In this document: piece after piece, positions 6,628-9,461 of the stretch
Layout: every line of letters starts with the position of its first letter
Position numbering within the stretch: position 1 is the first letter of the stretch
NCBI GenBank assembly: GCA_000431975.1
Contig: HF988612.1
Location: 1 to 9,461 of the forward strand
Source: Prevotella sp. CAG:924
GTDB taxonomy: Bacteria; Bacteroidota; Bacteroidia; Bacteroidales; Bacteroidaceae
Direction: 5' to 3'
Length of the DNA: 9,461 nucleotides
The notes under the pieces: model-generated
What the model was told of the DNA's origin: nothing
The model's input: only the letters and a program-made list of their open reading frames with translations
The model's database searches: none
Made by a program: the position numbers and the translations under genes

Positions 6628-8856
6628 ATGATAAGGAAATTCAAGGTCTACCGTCAGCACGACTCCATGGAGTGCGGCATCGCATGCCTGCGCATGGTGT
6701 GTCGGTACTATGGGGCGGAATACAGTTCGGAATATCTGTCGCATCTGTGTTTTGCCACCCATGAGGGTGTGTCGTTGCTGGGCATGAGCGAGGCGGCTGA
6801 ACGCCTGGGTCTGGATACGGTCTGCGGACGGTTGGGATTGGAGCAGCTGCGCACGGTGTCCCTGCCCTGCATCCTGCACTGGAACCAGAACCACTTTGTG
6901 GTGCTGTACCGCATAGGCAAGAGCGGCAGAAAGTATTATATCGCCGATCCCGGCAAGGGCCTCCTGACGCGTTCGGAAAGGGAGATGCGTGAAAGCTGGG
7001 TCAGCATGCGCTCTGCCGGTGAGGACCGGGGCGTGGCGATGCTGCTGGAGACCACTCCTGCGTTTTATGAGCGCATGAGACATTCCGGCGACAGCGGCGA
7101 GAGCCGCTCTTTCCGTTTCCTGTTCGGCTATCTGAAGAAGTACAGGCGGTACTTCGGCCAGATCGTCATCGGCCTCGCCCTCGGCTGTCTGCTGCAATTG
7201 GTGTTGCCGTTCCTGACGCAGGCAATCGTTGATGTAGGCATAAAAAACCGGGACATCGGCTTTGTGTGGCTTGTGCTGTTGGGGCAGCTGATGCTGACGG
7301 TGAGCCGCACGGCCCTCGACTTCATACGCCGGTGGCTGTTGCTGCACATCAGTATGCGGGTGAACATCTCCCTGGTGAGCGACTTCTTCATCAAGCTGCT
7401 GAGGCTGCCGATGTCGTTTTTCGACACCAGGCTCATGGGCGACCTGATGCAGAGGATGAACGACCATGCGAGGGTGAACAGCTTCCTGACGGGGCAGACG
7501 CTGGGCGTGGCGTTCTCGATGCTCAGCCTCATTGTGTTCGGTGTGGTGCTGCTGATGTACAACACCATGATATTCGTCATCTTTATGGCGGGCAGCGCCG
7601 TTTACGCGCTGTGGGTGACAGCCTTTCTCAGACGGCGTAAGGTGCTCGACTATGAGCTGTTTGAACAGCAGGCCGTCAACAACAACAAGACCTATGAGTT
7701 TATCACGTCGATGCAGGAGATCAAGCTGCAGGACTGCCGCCGTCGCCGCCGTTGGGAATGGGAGGACACGCAGGCCGACCTCTTCGGTGTTCAGATGAAG
7801 AGCCTGAAGCTGCAGCAGACTCAGGAGGCGGGCAGCATATTCATCAACGAGCTGAAGAATATTGTCATAACGGTGATGTCGGCAACGGCGGTAATCCACG
7901 GTGACCTGACGCTTGGAATGATGCTGGCCGTACAATATATAATAGGCCAGCTGAACGGTCCCGTAGACCAGCTGATGAATTTTTTCTATTCGCTGCAGGA
8001 TGTGAAGATAAGCCTTGAGCGCATCAATGAGATACACAAGAAAAAGGACGAGAACGCCGACGGCCACGACCTGACACTGCCGGCCGGTCCGCAAACGATA
8101 AGGCTGGAGAACATCAGCTTCAAGTATGATCCCCACTCGCCGTGGAAGACGATCGACGGCGTGGATATGGAGATACCCGCAGGGAAGGTGACAGCCATCG
8201 TGGGCGCCTCGGGGAGCGGCAAGACGACGCTGGTGAAGCTGATGCTGGGCTATTATCCCGTGAGTGAGGGACGCATCACCGTCGGCGGTACCGACATGGC
8301 AAGGCTCAACCTTGACGAATGGCGCAGGCGGTGTGGCGTGGTGATGCAGGACGGCGTCATATTCTCGGAGTCGATAGCGAGGAATATTGCGGTCGATGAC
8401 AACGACATAGACAAGGAGCGCATGGCGCAGGCTGCGGAGACGGCCTGCATAAAAGACTATGTGACGGGCCTTCCACTGAGGTTCGATACGAAGATCGGCC
8501 ATGACGGCAACGGCCTGAGCCAGGGACAGAAACAGCGCATCCTGATAGCCAGGGCTGTGTATAAGAATCCCGACTTCATCTTTCTGGATGAGGCGACCAA
8601 CTCGCTCGATGCCAACAACGAGAGAAGGATCGTCAATAACCTCGACAGCTTCTACCGCGGCAAGACCGTCGTCATCGTCGCCCATCGCCTGAGTACCGTG
8701 AGGAATGCCGCCCGGCTGAGTACCGTGAGGAATGCCGACCGGATTGTCGTCATCGACCACGGGAAAGTGGTCGAGACAGGCAACCATGAGACGCTGACGG
8801 CAAAGCACGGCGCATACTACCATCTCGTGAAGAACCAGCTCGAGCTGGGCAGTTAA
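6628..8856 (+). CDS. Peptidase-containing ABC exporter (PCAT; C39 peptidase + TMD + NBD)
   Basis: A 742-aa inner-membrane exporter of the bacteriocin/peptide-processing type: it cuts a leader from a small peptide and pumps the rest out using ATP. The N-terminal C39 cysteine protease (about 1-140) has Gln10, Cys16 in MECGIACL, His89 in NHFVVLY and Asp107 in IADPGKG, so the protease should be active. The membrane domain covers about 172-450 with helices near 176-197, 211-233, 293-335 (two) and 408-445 (two). The ATPase has Walker A GASGSGKTT (526-534), signature GLSQGQKQR (629-637), Walker B FIFLDEA (ending 656) and H-loop His686. Right after His686 a 9-residue unit RLSTVRNAA/RLSTVRNAD is present twice; without it the length would be 733 aa. 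All motifs stay in frame. The substrate is not evident, and only an N-terminal adaptor-like stub follows downstream. Confidence 0.93.
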   Translation: MIRKFKVYRQHDSMECGIACLRMVCRYYGAEYSSEYLSHLCFATHEGVSLLGMSEAAERLGLDTVCGRLGLEQLRTVSLPCILHWNQNHFVVLYRIGKSGRKYYIADPGKGLLTRSEREMRESWVSMRSAGEDRGVAMLLETTPAFYERMRHSGDSGESRSFRFLFGYLKKYRRYFGQIVIGLALGCLLQLVLPFLTQAIVDVGIKNRDIGFVWLVLLGQLMLTVSRTALDFIRRWLLLHISMRVNISLVSDFFIKLLRLPMSFFDTRLMGDLMQRMNDHARVNSFLTGQTLGVAFSMLSLIVFGVVLLMYNTMIFVIFMAGSAVYALWVTAFLRRRKVLDYELFEQQAVNNNKTYEFITSMQEIKLQDCRRRRRWEWEDTQADLFGVQMKSLKLQQTQEAGSIFINELKNIVITVMSATAVIHGDLTLGMMLAVQYIIGQLNGPVDQLMNFFYSLQDVKISLERINEIHKKKDENADGHDLTLPAGPQTIRLENISFKYDPHSPWKTIDGVDMEIPAGKVTAIVGASGSGKTTLVKLMLGYYPVSEGRITVGGTDMARLNLDEWRRRCGVVMQDGVIFSESIARNIAVDDNDIDKERMAQAAETACIKDYVTGLPLRFDTKIGHDGNGLSQGQKQRILIARAVYKNPDFIFLDEATNSLDANNERRIVNNLDSFYRGKTVVIVAHRLSTVRNAARLSTVRNADRIVVIDHGKVVETGNHETLTAKHGAYYHLVKNQLELGS
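8686..8739 (+). repeat. 27-bp imperfect tandem duplication in the ATPase domain of the exporter
   Basis: Bases 8686-8712 and 8713-8739 match at 25 of 27 positions and add nine residues (RLSTVRNA repeated) directly after the H-loop histidine. The frame is kept. The usual family sequence has one copy, leading into DRIVVIDHG. Confidence 0.9.
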
Positions 8857-8919
8857 GACGATCAAGATATGTGCCGGACAGAGAAATGGAGAACATTGAG
8901 ACATAAAAACGATAAAGCA

Positions 8920-9105
8920 ATGGACAAAAAGGATGAGATTGAATTGCGGAGTGAGAAGATGCGCCATGTCATAGGCACGATACCTCCAAGACTGGTGAGG
9001 CTGGGAACTGTTGTCATCGTGGCTGTATGCGTGATGCTCGGGTTGTGCCTCTGGCTTGTCGATATAGACGGCAAACGGTTGCTCTCGTTGATATTCAGGC
9101 TGTGA
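8920..9105 (+). CDS. Small one-TM protein resembling the N-terminal anchor of a HlyD-type adaptor
   Basis: A 61-aa protein from the ATG at 8920 (upstream in-frame codons from 8869 look non-coding). It reads DEIELRSEKMRHVIGTIPPRLVRLG, then one TM helix (about 27-46: TVVIVAVCVMLGLCLWLV), then a short basic tail and stop. The IELRSE..IG..PP..+R.G + TM pattern is what I recall at the N terminus of Bacteroidales HlyD-family membrane fusion proteins that pair with PCAT exporters. Here the periplasmic coiled-coil and barrel parts are missing and no continuation exists in the other plus-strand frames, which are full of stops after 9105. It follows the exporter by 63 bases and is probably co-transcribed. 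It may be a true small accessory subunit of the exporter or a truncated adaptor gene. Confidence 0.7.
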   Translation: MDKKDEIELRSEKMRHVIGTIPPRLVRLGTVVIVAVCVMLGLCLWLVDIDGKRLLSLIFRL

Positions 9106-9241
9106 GGATTTTTTAAGGCTCAATAGTAATAGAAGGACAGCTAACTATACCGCCGGTGGCTGGAAGTCCGCCCGTTGGTGCGGTCTGTAAACCGGTCGTG
9201 TCGGTAATGTTCACTTCATTGCTTATCTCACCTATTATTTT
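9106..9241. other. Spacer between the small TM protein and the terminator
   Basis: On the plus strand there are stops in several frames (TAA, and TAG-TAA-TAG near 9123-9131). On the minus strand a Thr/Gly/Pro-rich ORF runs through to a TAA at 9113, but it has no good start and would have to read through the terminator hairpin. See findings. Confidence 0.4.
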
Positions 9242-9281
9242 AACACACCGCCTGCCTCTCCGGCAAGGCGGTGTGTTTTTT
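9242..9281 (+). terminator. Intrinsic terminator of the exporter operon
   Basis: AACACACCGCC (9242-9252) pairs perfectly with GGCGGTGTGTT (9267-9277). The stem is extended by TGCC/GGCA past one bulged base around a TCTCC loop, and a run of six T (9276-9281) ends it. This is a textbook intrinsic terminator on the plus strand; the A/T-rich left flank could also serve the minus strand. Confidence 0.88.
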
Positions 9282-9440
9282 ATATGTCGTAAGGGTTGAT
9301 CGTATGGGATCATCGGCCGGGATATTTTCGAACGCGCCATGACGAGTCCCTCCGGCATGCCCTTTTTGGGGCGGACACGCCATCCGGCTAATCTTGAATT
9401 TACACTTGTAATCTATTGAATATCAACACATAATAAATCT

Positions 9441-9457
9441 GTGAACTAAAGTGAAGT
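9441..9457 (+). promoter_or_regulatory. Third GTGAAGT-type operator at the right edge
   Basis: GTGAACT (9441-9447), AAA, GTGAAGT (9451-9457) with the same 10-bp period and the same upstream bases (TAAATCT) as the site at 6064. It lies beyond the terminator, so it should belong to the next transcription unit, whose promoter would be just outside the window. Confidence 0.65.
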
Positions 9458-9461
9458 AAAT

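Noticed and set aside
6598..9123. An 841-codon open frame on the minus strand opposite the exporter gene
   Set aside because: It is a mirror of the exporter's codon usage: the translation is His/Gln/Leu/Arg-rich without domains, while the plus strand carries all C39 and ABC motifs.
1..9461. CRISPR array, tRNA, rRNA, insertion sequence or prophage genes
   Set aside because: No regularly spaced repeat-spacer units, no tRNA cloverleaf or rRNA sequence noticed, and no transposase, integrase or phage structural motifs in any frame.

Overview
The window looks like chromosomal DNA of a Bacteroidales bacterium, most likely Prevotellaceae or a close relative. Three things support this. Promoters follow the Bacteroidetes pattern (TTTG, 19-20 bases, TAnnTTTG) and not the E. 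coli -35/-10 pattern. The proteins are typical of the group: an exported Ntn hydrolase, a periplasmic TPR / membrane / HTH regulator, a DUF3244-like small secreted protein and a C39-peptidase ABC exporter. Shine-Dalgarno sequences are weak or absent. Coding DNA is mostly GC-rich (about 55-60% by eye), while intergenic and small-gene stretches are AT-rich.

Left part (1-3030, minus strand): housekeeping or metabolic genes. In transcription order these are a flavin reductase-family protein (2389-2952) with a near-consensus promoter at 2998-3029, then nucleoside diphosphate kinase ndk (1878-2340), then after about 700 bases without a convincing gene an exported linear amide C-N hydrolase of the choloylglycine hydrolase family (45-1161). 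As given, ndk is broken by a single extra base and the hydrolase by a 31-bp imperfect tandem duplication. In both, removing the extra bases restores a full-length family member.

Right part (3270-9461, plus strand): what looks like a peptide export / signalling locus. A 578-aa membrane regulator (lipoprotein-type signal, periplasmic TPRs, one TM helix, coiled coil, C-terminal HTH) is followed by a small AT-rich secreted protein resembling DUF3244. After an intergenic region and a structured leader come a possible 44-aa ORF, a 742-aa PCAT-type exporter (C39 protease + ABC membrane domain + ATPase), and a 61-aa one-TM protein that resembles only the N-terminal anchor of a HlyD-type membrane fusion protein. 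A strong hairpin/U-run terminator lies about 140 bases further on. No full adaptor and no canonical double-glycine precursor is visible inside the window.

The most interesting signal is regulatory. The direct repeat GTGAAGT-N3-GTGAAGT (10-bp period) occurs just upstream of the regulator's promoter, again before the exporter leader, and again (one mismatch) at the right edge. In the two complete cases the second heptamer starts exactly 37 bp before the TAnnTTTG element. This is the arrangement expected of an activator bound next to RNA polymerase. The natural candidate for the binding protein is the HTH regulator encoded between the first two sites, though this is inference.
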